Below the pieces are notes generated by a model. That model was not told where the DNA came from. It searched no databases and worked only from the letters and a program-made list of their open reading frames with translations. From Corynebacterium sp. (GTDB lineage Bacteria; Actinomycetota; Actinomycetes; Mycobacteriales; Mycobacteriaceae), in assembly GCF_022712195.1 (NCBI RefSeq), contig NZ_JALAGY010000070.1, forward strand, positions 1 to 40,531: 40,531 bases of DNA, read 5' to 3'. Both the position numbers and the translations under genes were made by a program. Of the stretch, positions 1 to 7,896 are shown in pieces (position 1 is the first letter of the stretch; each line of letters starts with the position of its first letter).

Positions 1-26
1 GGGAGGGGGCACGGGGCCCTGTATCT

Positions 27-40
27 GTGCGGATCCGCAC
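27..40. promoter_or_regulatory. 14-bp perfect palindrome upstream of the TRAP operon, possible operator
   Basis: GTGCGGATCCGCAC reads identically on both strands, 125 bases before the TRAP binding-protein start. Perfect palindromes of this size in a promoter region often bind dimeric regulators, but no regulator can be assigned from the window and the core is GC-rich, so chance is possible. Nothing else recognisable was seen in bases 1-154. Confidence 0.3.
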
Positions 41-164
41 CGTGATCTTTGCCGCTGTGTCATCAATCGCCACAGGATGTTTCCGCTCCCGAACAACAGT
101 GTCAGGATGATTCGCATCACGTCGACACCGGCGAGAGATGCCCGTCACATTCCTAGGAGGAACC

Positions 165-1391
165 ATGAACGTCCCCCAGTCAGGGCCCGGCACCAGACCG
201 CCACGGACGATGTCGCGGCGTGACCTGTTCAAGGGCCTCGGTGGCCTCGGGGGTCTCAGCCTGCTCGGGCTGGCGGCCTCGGCAGCCGGGTGCGCGCGCC
301 CGGCGGCGGTGTCGGTCGACGGTCTCCCGTCGCAGACCGTCTGGGCGACCTACCCCACGGGCACGGGGACGTACAACGACGTCGCCGCCATCGCGAACAT
401 GGTGACCAACCGCAGCGGCTCCAAGGTCCGCATCATGGCGGGGGACACCGGCATCGCCCGTATCGGCCCGTTGATCGCCGGGACGGCGCAGTACTCCCGG
501 GCGGGCGACGAGTACTACTACGCCTTCGAGGGGGAGGACGAGTACACGTCGGAGAACTGGGGTCCGCAGCCGATCCGGCAGATCTGGGCGCCGCCGGGGA
601 ACTACGGCGTGCTGGTGCGCCGGGACTCGGGTATCGAGACCGTCAGTGACCTGCGCGGAAAACGTTTCCCCCGGCTGCTGGCGTCGACGTCGATGAACTA
701 CAAGCTGAAGGCGATCCTCGACTTCGGTGGACTGTCCCTCGATGATGTCCGGCTGGTCGACATCGCCTACAGCGAGCAGGCCGAGGCGGTGAAGGCGGGC
801 CACCTGGACGTGATGTACCAGAACGTTGTGGGCGCCACCGTGGAGGAACTTGACTCCCAGTATCCCGTCCGGTGGCTCGACCTGTCCGGGGGCACACCCG
901 AGCAGTACAGCACGTGGGAGGATCTCGCCCCCATGGTGCTGCTCGGTGAGGCCACGCGCGGCGCAGGGCTGGCGGAGGGGGAGTCGGTGGTCAACATGCA
1001 GTACTCGATCCCGCTCACCACCACCAGGGACCGTCCGGAGGAGGAGGTGCGCGCGATGCTGGACCTGATCCACGAGAACTTCGACGACTTCAAGGACTCC
1101 ACGCCGGACGCCCCGGCCTTCGCCGCGGACAAGGTGCTGCTCGCGCCCACCGTCCCGTTCCACGAGGGCGCGGTCAGCTTCTTCCGGGACATCGGACGGT
1201 GGACCCCCGAGCTCCAGGAGCGCAATGAGGCGCTCGTCGAGCGCGAGAGGCTGATGGAGGAGCACTGGCCGGACTTCTGGGACGAGCATTCCGACGACGG
1301 GGACGTCGTCCGGCTGTGGAAGCGGTGGAAGTCGGAGAACCTCCCCGCCATCGCCCCCATCTCCGAGATCACCGACACCGAGAGGTCGTGA
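165..1391 (+). CDS. TAXI-family TRAP transporter solute-binding lipoprotein
   Basis: Periplasmic-type receptor that captures an organic acid and delivers it to the TRAP permease encoded next. The chosen ATG follows AGGAGG (155-160) at a normal distance; an earlier in-frame ATG at 138 lacks a ribosome site. The 408-residue product opens with a twin-arginine motif (SRRDLFKG, residues 17-24), a Gly/Leu-rich hydrophobic stretch and a lipobox-like ASAAGC ending at Cys43, so export (perhaps by Tat) and lipid anchoring are expected. The body shows TAXI features such as the TYPTGTGTYNDVAAIANMV stretch and, later, VSDLRGKRF. TAXI proteins are known for glutamate, 2-oxoglutarate or related acids, but the ligand cannot be read here. 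The permease gene begins within 10 bases of the stop, so the two are co-transcribed. Family assignment is firm, substrate unknown. Confidence 0.88.
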   Translation: MNVPQSGPGTRPPRTMSRRDLFKGLGGLGGLSLLGLAASAAGCARPAAVSVDGLPSQTVWATYPTGTGTYNDVAAIANMVTNRSGSKVRIMAGDTGIARIGPLIAGTAQYSRAGDEYYYAFEGEDEYTSENWGPQPIRQIWAPPGNYGVLVRRDSGIETVSDLRGKRFPRLLASTSMNYKLKAILDFGGLSLDDVRLVDIAYSEQAEAVKAGHLDVMYQNVVGATVEELDSQYPVRWLDLSGGTPEQYSTWEDLAPMVLLGEATRGAGLAEGESVVNMQYSIPLTTTRDRPEEEVRAMLDLIHENFDDFKDSTPDAPAFAADKVLLAPTVPFHEGAVSFFRDIGRWTPELQERNEALVERERLMEEHWPDFWDEHSDDGDVVRLWKRWKSENLPAIAPISEITDTERS

Positions 1392-1399
1392 CAGGAACC

Positions 1400-3472
1400 A
1401 TGACGAGCCCACCCCTGGACCGTGAGTCCACCACCGACTCCACCGACTCCACCGACACCACCGATTCCACCCTCCCGACCCTGACCATCGACGAGACGGC
1501 AGGTGAGCCGGTGAACCCCCGGCTGACCCTGCCGTGGAAGGTCGTCGTGGTCGTGCTGACCCTCACCGGGATCGGCACGACGATGAACCAGGTGTTCTTC
1601 TGGAACCTCTTCGGCGTCGCGCTGCCGACCAACTCCTTCCTCTACCTGATCTCGGCGTGTTTCCTGCCGCTGGTCATCGTCTTCAGCCCCGCGGCGCCGC
1701 GGAAGGCGGCGAAGACACCGCCGGACGAGGTCCGTTGCGGGGTGCCGTGGTACGACGTTCTGCTCATCGCGGTGTTCATCGCCTGCGCCCTGTGGTTCTG
1801 CGCCCGCGGCACGCAGATCGCGGAGTACGGCTGGGCGCTCGTCGCCCCGACCTCGGCGTCCGTCCTGAGCTTTGTCTACTGGGCACTCGTCGTCGAGGTG
1901 CTGCGGCGGGCGGCCGGGCCGATCGTGGCGGGACTGGCCTTCGCCGTCTCCCTGTACCCGCTGGTCGCGGACGTCATCCCGGTCGGTTTCCTGCAGGGGA
2001 TCACCTATGACCCGGTCACCCTGGCGCAGACGCACGTCATGGGGTCGGACTCCATCAACGGTCTGCCCCTGGACACCGCGGCGACGATCCTGGTGGGCTT
2101 CATGCTGTTCGGCATCGTCCTGCAGCACACCGGCGGTGCGGCGTTCTTCAACGACCTCGCGATGTCGATCTTCGGCAAGTACCGGGGCGGCTCGGCGAAG
2201 GTGTCCGTCGGCAGCTCCGCGGCGATGGGCATGATGTCCGGGTCCGCGGTCTCCAACGTGCTGACCACCGGGCCGATGACGATCCCGGCGATGATCAAGT
2301 CCGGCTTCAGCCCGAAGACCGCCGGTGCAGTGGAGGCGACCGCGTCGTCCGGCGGGTCCATCACCCCGCCGGTCATGGGCACCGCCGCGTTCCTGATGGT
2401 CTCCTTCATCGGTGTGCCCTACACCGAGGTGCTCATCGCCGCGGCGCTGCCGGCGTTCCTCTACTTCCTGGGTATCTTCCTCCAGGTCGACGGCTACGCG
2501 GCGCGGCGCAGGCTCACCGGCACGCCGAAGGACCAGCTGCCTCGGTTCGGCCGGGCGCTGGTCGAGGGGTGGCCGTACATCACCTCCATCGCGCTGCTGA
2601 CCCTGATGCTGGTGCTCACCCCGTCCGAGGCGCAGGTCCCGTACTGGATCACGGCGCTGCTGATCGGGATCGCCGTCGTGCGGCCCTCGATCCCCTTCGG
2701 GCCGAGGCAGGTCGTCGCCATGGTGCTCGACGCCGGGAAGTCGCTGGGGCAGATCATCGGCATCATCGCCGGCGTGGGTCTGATCCTGGGCGGTCTGTCC
2801 GCCACCGGTGTGGCGTTGTCCCTGTCCCGCGACCTGATCGTGCTGGTGGGGGAGAACCTGCTGCCCATCCTCATCGCCGGCGCGCTGGCCTGCTTCATCC
2901 TGGGGATGGGGCTGACGATCTCCGCCGCGTACGTCTTCCTGGCGATCGTCATGGCGCCGGCGGTGACCGCGCTGGGTGTGGAGCCGATCGCGGCCCACCT
3001 GTTCATCATCTACTGGGCGTCGGTCTCCTACATCACCCCGCCGGTCGGTCTGGCGGCCTTCGCCGCGGCGAGTATCTCGAAGGCCTCGCCGATGGGCACG
3101 TGTGTCGAGGCGATGAAGTTCGGCGCCGTGAAGTACGTGGTCCCCTTCGGGTTCGTCCTGAACCCGGCGATCGTCGCCCAGGGCAGTGTCGCGGAGATCG
3201 CGGTGGCGGCGGTGACGTCGGTGGTGGCGGTGTTCGCCCTGTCCGCGGCATTCTCGGGGTACCTCCAGTTCGTGGAGGCCCGGGTGGCCGTCCCGTTCCG
3301 GGTGCTGCTGGGTGCGGGCGGGTTCCTGGTGTTCCTCCCGCAGTGGCCGGTCACGCTGGCGGGGCTGGCGGCCGTGGCGGTCGCGGTGGCCGGGACGAAG
3401 CTCCTGGCGCGGCGGCGTCCCGACGACAGCACAGACAACACAGACAACGAGGAAAAGGAGACCGTCCGATGA
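1400..3472 (+). CDS. TRAP transporter fused permease (DctQM-type, 4TM/12TM fusion)
   Basis: Sodium- or proton-driven uptake permease that works with the preceding TAXI receptor. The protein (about 690 residues) is a fusion of the small and large TRAP membrane subunits, the usual partner of TAXI receptors. Many hydrophobic segments alternate with short loops; the conserved DctM-like core is visible as GSSAAMGMMSGSAVSNVLTT and ASSGGSITPPVMGTAAFLMV, with a second repeat ending in YWASVSYITPPVGLAAFAAA. ATG 1400 is preferred (AGGA just upstream); GTG 1388, overlapping the previous stop, is an alternative. The first 35 residues are an unusual Ser/Thr/Asp repeat (DSTDSTDTTDST), and the C-terminus is also polar and acidic. 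The stop overlaps the next start (ATGA), so translation is coupled to the enoyl-CoA hydratase gene. Confidence 0.9.
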   Translation: MTSPPLDRESTTDSTDSTDTTDSTLPTLTIDETAGEPVNPRLTLPWKVVVVVLTLTGIGTTMNQVFFWNLFGVALPTNSFLYLISACFLPLVIVFSPAAPRKAAKTPPDEVRCGVPWYDVLLIAVFIACALWFCARGTQIAEYGWALVAPTSASVLSFVYWALVVEVLRRAAGPIVAGLAFAVSLYPLVADVIPVGFLQGITYDPVTLAQTHVMGSDSINGLPLDTAATILVGFMLFGIVLQHTGGAAFFNDLAMSIFGKYRGGSAKVSVGSSAAMGMMSGSAVSNVLTTGPMTIPAMIKSGFSPKTAGAVEATASSGGSITPPVMGTAAFLMVSFIGVPYTEVLIAAALPAFLYFLGIFLQVDGYAARRRLTGTPKDQLPRFGRALVEGWPYITSIALLTLMLVLTPSEAQVPYWITALLIGIAVVRPSIPFGPRQVVAMVLDAGKSLGQIIGIIAGVGLILGGLSATGVALSLSRDLIVLVGENLLPILIAGALACFILGMGLTISAAYVFLAIVMAPAVTALGVEPIAAHLFIIYWASVSYITPPVGLAAFAAASISKASPMGTCVEAMKFGAVKYVVPFGFVLNPAIVAQGSVAEIAVAAVTSVVAVFALSAAFSGYLQFVEARVAVPFRVLLGAGGFLVFLPQWPVTLAGLAAVAVAVAGTKLLARRRPDDSTDNTDNEEKETVR

Positions 3473-4311
3473 GTGACGACAACACCCTGGTGGTCAGGGA
3501 GGACCGGGACGGTACCGCGGTGCTCACCGTGAACCGTCCGCGACAGCACAACGCGCTCAACCGCGGGGTCCAGGACGCGCTGCGCGGTCACCTCGCGGAC
3601 ATCGCCGGGGACGCCGGCGTGGGTGCGGTGGTCGTCACCGGGGCGGGGGAGGACGCTTTCGTCGCCGGTGCGGACATCAACGAACTGGCGCAGCGGACGC
3701 CGGTGGACGGGCTCGCGGGCCCGCTGCAGCGACTGTTCGACACCGTCGCGGCGTTCCCGAAGCCGACGATCGCGGCCGTCAACGGCTACGCCTTCGGCGG
3801 CGGCCATGAACTTGCCCTGGCCTGTGATGTCAGGGTGGGTTCCACCGCCGCCCAGTTCGCCTTCCCGGAGACCGGGCTGGGCATCATCCCGTCCGCGGGC
3901 GGCACCCGTCGGCTCGCGGAGGTCGTCGGCCAGGGCGCGGCCCTGGACATGATCCTCACCGGCCGCAGGCTGACCGCGGAGGAGGCGCTGCGGATGAACC
4001 TGGTCACCTACCTGGTGGAGCCGTCGGAGCTGCTGGAGACCGCGCTGGCGGTGGCCCGCCGCATCCGGCGGAAGGGGCCCCTGGCCACGAGCCTGGTCCG
4101 GGACCTGGTCAGGCGCTCGGGTTCGGTGGACCGTGAGTCCGGGATGCTGCTGGAGCGCCTGGCGCAGGCGGTCATCTACTCCTCGGAGGAGAAGCGGGAG
4201 GGCACGCGGGCCTTCCAGGAGAAGCGCCGTCCCGACTTCGATTCCGTCCGCCACGACGCACAGACACCGCACAGACCAGACACCGAAGAAACAGAGGAGA
4301 GTCCTTCATGA
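3469..4311 (+). CDS. Enoyl-CoA hydratase/isomerase (crotonase family)
   Basis: Predicted to hydrate a trans-2-enoyl-CoA to 3-hydroxyacyl-CoA. The product has 280 residues, a normal crotonase length. Both glutamates used by true hydratases are present: Glu114 in GGHELALACD and Glu134 in FPETGLGIIPSAGGTRRL; the oxyanion-hole region is AGADINEL near residue 67. The start overlaps the permease stop as ATGA, preceded by AAGGAG (3455-3460). The last 20 or so residues are a polar tail (TPHRPDTEETEES) that covers the ribosome site of the next gene. It sits between a TRAP transporter and a 3-hydroxyacyl-CoA dehydrogenase, so it probably handles the acid taken up by that transporter. Chain length and substrate are not predictable. 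Confidence 0.9.
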   Translation: MSDDNTLVVREDRDGTAVLTVNRPRQHNALNRGVQDALRGHLADIAGDAGVGAVVVTGAGEDAFVAGADINELAQRTPVDGLAGPLQRLFDTVAAFPKPTIAAVNGYAFGGGHELALACDVRVGSTAAQFAFPETGLGIIPSAGGTRRLAEVVGQGAALDMILTGRRLTAEEALRMNLVTYLVEPSELLETALAVARRIRRKGPLATSLVRDLVRRSGSVDRESGMLLERLAQAVIYSSEEKREGTRAFQEKRRPDFDSVRHDAQTPHRPDTEETEESPS

Positions 4312-5174
4312 GCACACCAGAGGTCAACCACGTCACCGTGATCGGTTCGGGCACCATGGGCGCCCAGATCGGCATGGTCGCCGCACTGTCCGGCTACCGC
4401 ACGTCCATCGTGGACATCGCCCGGGAGTCCCTCGACCGGGCGCAGGAGATGCTCCACTCCCGGATGGACCGGGACGTGGAGAAGGGGCGGCGGACGGCGG
4501 ACCAGGTGGCCGAGGCGTTCGGGCGGCTGGAGTTCTCCCTGGACCGCGACGCCGTCGTGGCGCAGACCGACCTGGTCATCGAGGCCGCGGTCGAGGACCT
4601 GGAGGTCAAGCAGCGGCTCTTCCGTGAGCTCGACGCGGTGGCGCCGGCGCACACGGTCCTCACCACGAACTCCTCCAACATCGTCTCGTCCCGCCTGGCC
4701 GGTGCGGTGGGGCGTCCCGGCAAGGTGTGCAACATGCACTTCTTCAACCCTGCCCTGGTCATGGAGTGCGTGGAGGTCGTGCCGCACGAGGGTACCGACC
4801 GGGAGACCGTGGACACCGTCGTCCGGGTCGCCGAGTCTCTCGGCAAGCAGCCGGTGCTGCTGAGGAAGGAGGTCCCGGGGTTCGTGGCCAACAGGCTGCT
4901 CAACGCCCTCCGGCGTGAGGCGGTGGCCCTGTACGAGGACGGTGTCGCCGACTTCAGGGACATCGACGTGGCCGCGAAGACGGCCCTGCGGCACCCCATG
5001 GGGCCGTTCGAGCTGATGGACATGACCGGCCTCGACGTGGTCTACATGATCCGCATGGCGGAGTACGAGCAGACCGGTGACCCGGAGTCCCTGCCGGCGC
5101 AGTCGGTGAAGGAGCTCTACGAGAAGGGCGACTACGGCAGGAAGACGGGCAGGGGCTGGTACGACTACAGCTGA
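4308..5174 (+). CDS. 3-hydroxyacyl-CoA (3-hydroxybutyryl-CoA type) dehydrogenase
   Basis: NAD(P)-dependent oxidation of a 3-hydroxyacyl-CoA to 3-oxoacyl-CoA. The 288-residue protein has an N-terminal Rossmann fold with GSGTMG at residues 13-18, the catalytic His144 in NMHFFNPALVMECVEV, and a C-terminal helical dimer domain containing RHPMGPFELMDMTGLDV. Length matches stand-alone 3-hydroxybutyryl-CoA dehydrogenases. AGGAG (4295-4299) precedes the ATG, which overlaps the hydratase stop. Carnitine dehydrogenases belong to the same fold, but no 3-dehydrocarnitine-cleaving enzyme is nearby, so the CoA-ester assignment is preferred. It converges with, and overlaps by 10 bases, the LysR gene. There is no thiolase in this operon. 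Confidence 0.88.
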   Translation: MSTPEVNHVTVIGSGTMGAQIGMVAALSGYRTSIVDIARESLDRAQEMLHSRMDRDVEKGRRTADQVAEAFGRLEFSLDRDAVVAQTDLVIEAAVEDLEVKQRLFRELDAVAPAHTVLTTNSSNIVSSRLAGAVGRPGKVCNMHFFNPALVMECVEVVPHEGTDRETVDTVVRVAESLGKQPVLLRKEVPGFVANRLLNALRREAVALYEDGVADFRDIDVAAKTALRHPMGPFELMDMTGLDVVYMIRMAEYEQTGDPESLPAQSVKELYEKGDYGRKTGRGWYDYS

Positions 5175-6070
5175 TCCCGGGGGTCCGGCAGCATCTCCCG
5201 GACGGTGGAGAGGACGGGCCGCAGCGCCGGGTTGCGGTTCGTCCGCTTCCAGATCAGCTTGACCTCCAGGCGGGCGTCGAGGCCGTGGATGGGCCGGAAC
5301 GCCACATTGGGGGAGGTGACGTTGTTGCGCACCGAGTCGAGGGTGAGGGCGCAGCCCATCTCCGCGCCGACGAGGGCGATCTGGGTCCAGGAGTCCGGTG
5401 TCTCCTCGAGGACCCTGGGCACGAACCCGGCGGCCATGCTGACGGAGTTCAGCCTGTTGTGCAGGATGGAGCCCGCCCCGCCGGGCAGGACCAGCCAGGA
5501 CTCGTCGGCCAGGTCCGCCATCGACACCTGGGGGAAGTCGCTCGCCGGGTGGGAGGCGGGGAGTGCGACGAGGAGTTCCTCGACCCCGACGACGATGGAG
5601 GCGATCTCGGGCGGCAGGAAGTCCCACCGTCCGATGTTGGCGTCGAGTGTGCCTTCCAGGACGCGGGCCAGACCCTGGTTGGAGAACTGGGAGGAGTGCA
5701 GCTGCAGGGAGACCCCGGGGCTGTTCCGGCGCACCCGGCGGGAGATCTCGCCGACGCTCTCGTGTGTCGAGGCGCCGGCGAAGCCCAGGTGCACGGTGCC
5801 GGTGGTGCCGTTGACGGTCTCCCGGACGACCCGACGCACCGACTCCGAGGCCTCGACGAGTTCGCGTGCCGGCCCGATGACCGCTTCGCCGGCCACGGTG
5901 AGGTCCACCCTGCGGGTGCTGCGTTCGAAGAGCTCGGTGTGCAGGGACTGTTCGATCTGCTTGATCATGCGGCTGAGGTGCGGCTGGGTCACCCTGAGCC
6001 GTTCGGCGGCCTGCCCGAAGTGCAGTTCCTCCGCCACCGCCAGGAACGCCCTGGCCTGCTGCACCTCCAT
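5165..6070 (-). CDS. LysR-family transcriptional regulator
   Basis: Protein of 301 residues with an N-terminal winged helix-turn-helix (FLAVAEELHFGQAAERLRV then TQPHLSRMIKQIEQ, residues 9-43) and a C-terminal substrate-binding (co-inducer) domain typical of the BenM/CatR-like LysR group. It lies tail-to-tail with the hydroxyacyl-CoA dehydrogenase gene and head-to-head with the CoA-transferase gene; the 149-bp divergent region contains a CCAAT-N5-ATTGG site. LysR regulators usually repress themselves and activate the divergent operon with a pathway intermediate as inducer, so this one probably controls the CoA-transferase/thioesterase/acyl-CoA dehydrogenase operon and perhaps the TRAP operon. 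That target assignment is inference from position. Confidence 0.9.
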   Translation of the reverse strand: MEVQQARAFLAVAEELHFGQAAERLRVTQPHLSRMIKQIEQSLHTELFERSTRRVDLTVAGEAVIGPARELVEASESVRRVVRETVNGTTGTVHLGFAGASTHESVGEISRRVRRNSPGVSLQLHSSQFSNQGLARVLEGTLDANIGRWDFLPPEIASIVVGVEELLVALPASHPASDFPQVSMADLADESWLVLPGGAGSILHNRLNSVSMAAGFVPRVLEETPDSWTQIALVGAEMGCALTLDSVRNNVTSPNVAFRPIHGLDARLEVKLIWKRTNRNPALRPVLSTVREMLPDPRDQL

Positions 6071-6139
6071 GTGTGCCTACCTCCTGTGTCGCCGTGTGCC
6101 CACGTCCCGGATCAATGCCCCTGAGGAATGGATCTCCCG

Positions 6140-6154
6140 CCAATTAAGTATTGG
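6140..6154. promoter_or_regulatory. Candidate LysR operator (CCAAT-N5-ATTGG)
   Basis: A perfect 5-base inverted repeat with a 5-base centre, TAAGT, lies between the LysR gene and the CoA-transferase gene, 70 bases upstream of the LysR start and 65 bases upstream of the transferase start. LysR sites are commonly AT-rich dyads of about 15 bp with a T-N11-A core, which this fits in size. It stands out in GC-rich surroundings. Confidence 0.45.
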
Positions 6155-6219
6155 ACAGATCACAATGCCGCTGGTTTCATGATTTATACCACCGAGTATT
6201 TGTGAACGAAAGGTCATGC

Positions 6220-7470
6220 GTGTTTCCCCACCACAGTTCCGGCCCACTGGACGGCCTCGTCGTCGCCGACTTCTCCCGGGTGCTGGCCGGCCCCTACGCC
6301 ACCATGCTGCTCGCCGACCTGGGCGCCACCGTGATCAAGGTGGAGTCGCCCCAGGGCGACGACACCCGCTACTGGACCCCGCCCAGCAGGGACGGGGTGA
6401 GCACCTACTACCTGTCGGTCAACCGCAACAAGGACTCCGTGGTGCTCGACCTGACGGACCCGACGGACCTCGACACCGCCTACCGGATCATCGACCGGGC
6501 CGACGTCTTCGTCGAGAACTTCAAGGTCGGCGGACTGGCGAAGTTCGGGCTCGACCCGGACTCGGTGGCACGCCGCTGGCCGGGGCTGATCCACGCCTCG
6601 ATCACCGGCTTCGGGATGGACGGAGGGGCGGACATGCCCGGCTACGACCTGCTTGTCCAGGCCATGTCCGGGATGATGCACGTCACCGGCAGCCAGCACG
6701 GCCCCCCGCAGCGCACCGGCGTGGCGATCTTCGACGTGGTCACCGGGATGCACGCCACGGTGGGGATCCTGGCGGCGGTGCGTGAGCGGGACGTCTCCGG
6801 CCGTGGCCAGCACGTCGTCCTCGACCTCTTCTCCTCGGCGCTGTCCAGCCTGGTCAACCAGACGACCGGCTACGCGGCCTGCGGAAACGAGCCGATGCGC
6901 ATGGGCAACGAGCACCCCAGTCTCTTCCCCTACGGCCCGTTCGCGGCCCGCGACCGTGACCTCGTCATCTGCTGCGGCAACAACACCCAGTTCGCCCGCC
7001 TGGTCACGGAACTGGGGGTGGAGTGGGCGGCGCACGACCCCCGCTTCGCCACGGTGCACGACCGCAACACCAACCGTGCACCGCTGCGCGCCCTCATCGA
7101 GGAACAGCTCGGGACGCGGGACGCCGAGGAGTGGTTCGACGTGCTCCAGGCCGTCAACGTCCCCTGCGCACCGATCCTCAGCATCGGCGAGGGCATCGAG
7201 TTCGCCGACGGCCTGGGACTCGACCCCGTCGTGCAGGTCGGTGAGGGGGACGACGCCGTCCCGCTGGTGAAGAACCCGATCTCCTACTCGCGCACCGGGG
7301 TGACCTACCGCAAGGCGCCGCCGGCCCTCGGCGACGACCAGCAGGCCGTGCTCGACTGGATCCGCCGCACACCCGCCCGGTCGGCGGCAGGGTCAGAGGC
7401 TGGCTCGGCGGCTGGCTCGGCGGCTGGCTCGGCGGCTGGCTCGGTGGTCGGGGGTGGTCACGGTGGGTGA
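6220..7470 (+). CDS. Class III CoA-transferase (CaiB/BaiF, formyl-CoA transferase family)
   Basis: Moves CoA from a donor thioester to a carboxylic acid, so it likely activates the substrate of this module without ATP. GTG 6220 is chosen because GAAAGG (6208-6213) sits six bases ahead; a preceding ATG at 6216 is out of frame, and in-frame starts further upstream lack ribosome sites. The 416-residue protein begins with the family pattern LDGLVVADFSRVLAGPYATM, continues LGATVIKVESPQGDDTR, and carries the catalytic Asp143 in GYDLLVQAMSG. The last 30 residues form an Ala-Gly-Ser repeat encoded by four tandem 12-bp units, which is not part of the family fold. It overlaps the start of the thioesterase gene. 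Substrate unknown. Confidence 0.9.
   Translation: MFPHHSSGPLDGLVVADFSRVLAGPYATMLLADLGATVIKVESPQGDDTRYWTPPSRDGVSTYYLSVNRNKDSVVLDLTDPTDLDTAYRIIDRADVFVENFKVGGLAKFGLDPDSVARRWPGLIHASITGFGMDGGADMPGYDLLVQAMSGMMHVTGSQHGPPQRTGVAIFDVVTGMHATVGILAAVRERDVSGRGQHVVLDLFSSALSSLVNQTTGYAACGNEPMRMGNEHPSLFPYGPFAARDRDLVICCGNNTQFARLVTELGVEWAAHDPRFATVHDRNTNRAPLRALIEEQLGTRDAEEWFDVLQAVNVPCAPILSIGEGIEFADGLGLDPVVQVGEGDDAVPLVKNPISYSRTGVTYRKAPPALGDDQQAVLDWIRRTPARSAAGSEAGSAAGSAAGSAAGSVVGGGHGG
7398..7445 (+). repeat. Four tandem 12-bp units at the 3' end of the CoA-transferase gene
   Basis: GGCTGGCTCGGC is repeated at 7398, 7410, 7422 and 7434 (the last unit ends in T), encoding AGSA repeats in the C-terminal tail of the transferase. 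Unit length is a multiple of three, so copy-number changes keep the frame. Confidence 0.9.
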
Positions 7471-7882
7471 GACCCCAGCGGTGTTCGTCACCGAGATGGA
7501 GTTCCGCTGGTCGGACCAGGACCCCAACGGCCACGTCAACAACGCCCGCGCCGTCACCCAGATGGAGGAGGCGCGGGTCCGGGCGACGCGCAGCTGGTTG
7601 GGTACAGGTACCGGCACAGGTACCGGCATGGTCCGGGTGGTCCGCTCCCTGGACGCCGTCTTCGACCGGGAGCTGGTCTACGGGCCGGTCACCGGCCGGG
7701 TCTGGATCTCCCGCATCGGGACGACCTCGTACACCGTCAGCCACGAACTCATCCAGGACGGCGAGGTGCGGGCGCACGGCGACACCACCATCGTCGTCCT
7801 CGACCCCCGGACCCGCCGTCCGGCACCCCTGGACGGGGCCGTCCGTACGGCGCTCGGACGGGCCCTCGTCACATCCCCCTGA
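7454..7882 (+). CDS. Hotdog-fold acyl-CoA thioesterase (4HBT/YbgC-like)
   Basis: Likely hydrolyses an acyl-CoA to the free acid and CoA. The 142-residue protein shows the single-hotdog pattern: beta strand FRWSDQDPNGHVNNARAV, in which an Asp and the HVNN motif correspond to the active-site region of YbgC/acyl-ACP thioesterases, then an EEARVRAT helix. Between them and the next strand sits an inserted Gly-Thr run (GTGTGTGTG, residues about 50-58) encoded by a 12-bp repeat. Start is GTG 7454 or GTG 7463, both after a G-rich ribosome-site-like stretch and overlapping the transferase gene, so translation is coupled. In this operon it occupies the place where a thiolase would be expected. Confidence 0.82.
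   Translation: MVTVGETPAVFVTEMEFRWSDQDPNGHVNNARAVTQMEEARVRATRSWLGTGTGTGTGMVRVVRSLDAVFDRELVYGPVTGRVWISRIGTTSYTVSHELIQDGEVRAHGDTTIVVLDPRTRRPAPLDGAVRTALGRALVTSP
7601..7627 (+). repeat. Short 12-bp tandem repeat inside the thioesterase gene
   Basis: GGTACAGGTACC is followed by GGCACAGGTACC and GGC, giving just over two 12-bp units that encode a Gly-Thr run. The same unit length occurs in the neighbouring transferase gene, though the sequence differs. Confidence 0.75.
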
Positions 7883-7896
7883 TGAAAGGACACACC

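Noticed and set aside
767..2998. Minus-strand open frame of over 700 codons opposite the TRAP genes
   Set aside because: The translation is low-complexity Arg/Asp/Gly/His with no domain, while the plus strand carries two well-conserved transporter genes.
7398..7445. Tandem repeats as a CRISPR array
   Set aside because: Units are 12 bp without spacers and lie inside a coding frame.
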